From Aquatica leii (taxonomy: Eukaryota > Arthropoda > Insecta > Coleoptera > Lampyridae): 64,000 nt of DNA. The notes under the pieces were generated by a model. The model made no database searches and was not told the origin of the DNA. It saw only the letters and a list, made by a program, of their open reading frames with translations. Shown here in pieces: positions 63,812 through 64,000 of this stretch. Location of the stretch: assembly GCA_035610365.1 (NCBI GenBank), contig CM069433.1, positions 132,822,545 through 132,886,544 on the forward strand, given 5' to 3'. The position numbers were made by a program, and so were the translations under genes. Within the stretch, counting starts at the first letter, position 1. Each line of letters starts with the position of its first letter.

Positions 63812-64000
63812 TTTTTTTTTCTCTCTCACACATGTTTTTTCTCTCTCACACATTTTTTTTCTCTCTCACACATTTTTTTTCTCTCTCACACATTTTTTTC
63901 TCTCTCACACGTTTTTTTCTCTCTCACACATTTTTTTCTCTCTCACACATTTTTTTTCTCTCTCACACATTTTTTTTTCTCTCACACATTTTTTTTCTCT
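63812..64000. repeat. Minisatellite, 19-20 bp unit (T-run plus CTCTCTCACACA)
   Basis: About ten copies of CTCTCTCACACAT followed by 6-9 T, running to the window edge and presumably beyond. One strand is almost pure pyrimidine apart from the CACACA part. Unit length varies by the T-run only, the mark of slippage. Confidence 0.93.

Overview
This window reads as an AT-rich insect nuclear chromosome segment; a beetle is possible but that is a guess. The evidence is a spliced mitochondrial Hsp70 gene with canonical GT-AG introns, one further short-intron gene, and a dense load of insect-type transposable elements (hAT, Tc1-like, pogo-like, BEL/Pao, Gypsy, Penelope-like, and LINEs of the Jockey/CR1 and R1/LOA/I types). 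There are two convincing host genes. One is mtHsp70 on the + strand (coding exons from 13970 to 22524, 7 exons, 690 residues, with a 6-kb third intron full of transposon debris). The other is a three-exon gene of unrecognised function on the - strand (28966 to 27818, about 346 residues).

Layout. 0.5-13.2 kb: pieces of one Gypsy family on the - strand (5' LTR and Gag start at 13.2-12.1 kb; rest of Gag, protease, RT and integrase at 4.0-1.85 kb; LTR piece at 0.67-0.53 kb). These may be a single provirus split by about 8 kb of later insertions, which include a terminal-inverted-repeat element (4.9-5.9 kb), a palindromic element (6.8 kb) and a complete hAT copy with 8-bp target duplications (8737-11692). 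13.97-22.85 kb: mtHsp70. 24.0-24.7 and 4.1-4.4 kb: copies of a dispersed repeat that ends in a tRNA T-arm-like sequence. 25.9-27.2 kb: pogo-like remnant. 27.8-29.0 kb: second host gene. 30.1-32.3 kb: LINE. 32.7-34.1 kb: internally deleted Gypsy. 34.4 kb: TA-flanked MITE. 34.8-42.7 kb: BEL/Pao and Penelope-like halves whose order and strands fit a single 2.6-kb inversion, with an apparently intact hAT (39403-42136) inserted into the Penelope-like element. 42.7-46.0 kb: second LINE on the - strand. 46.7-47.3 kb: Tc1-like remnant. 47.8-49.3 kb: 604-bp tandem duplication.

49.6-63.74 kb is a satellite array built from two related monomers of about 190-193 bp, here called A and B, arranged in higher-order repeats much as in centromeric satellites. 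It starts with two inverted monomers, breaks off inside a B monomer, and is followed by a 19-20 bp T/CT-rich minisatellite that runs to the window end.

The window looks like the edge of a heterochromatic, probably pericentromeric, block. I see no operon-like or defence-like gene system. The most notable signals are the higher-order satellite, the inversion that shuffled two retroelements, and the intact hAT transposase. All coordinates and translations come from reading the sequence by eye; no database search was possible.
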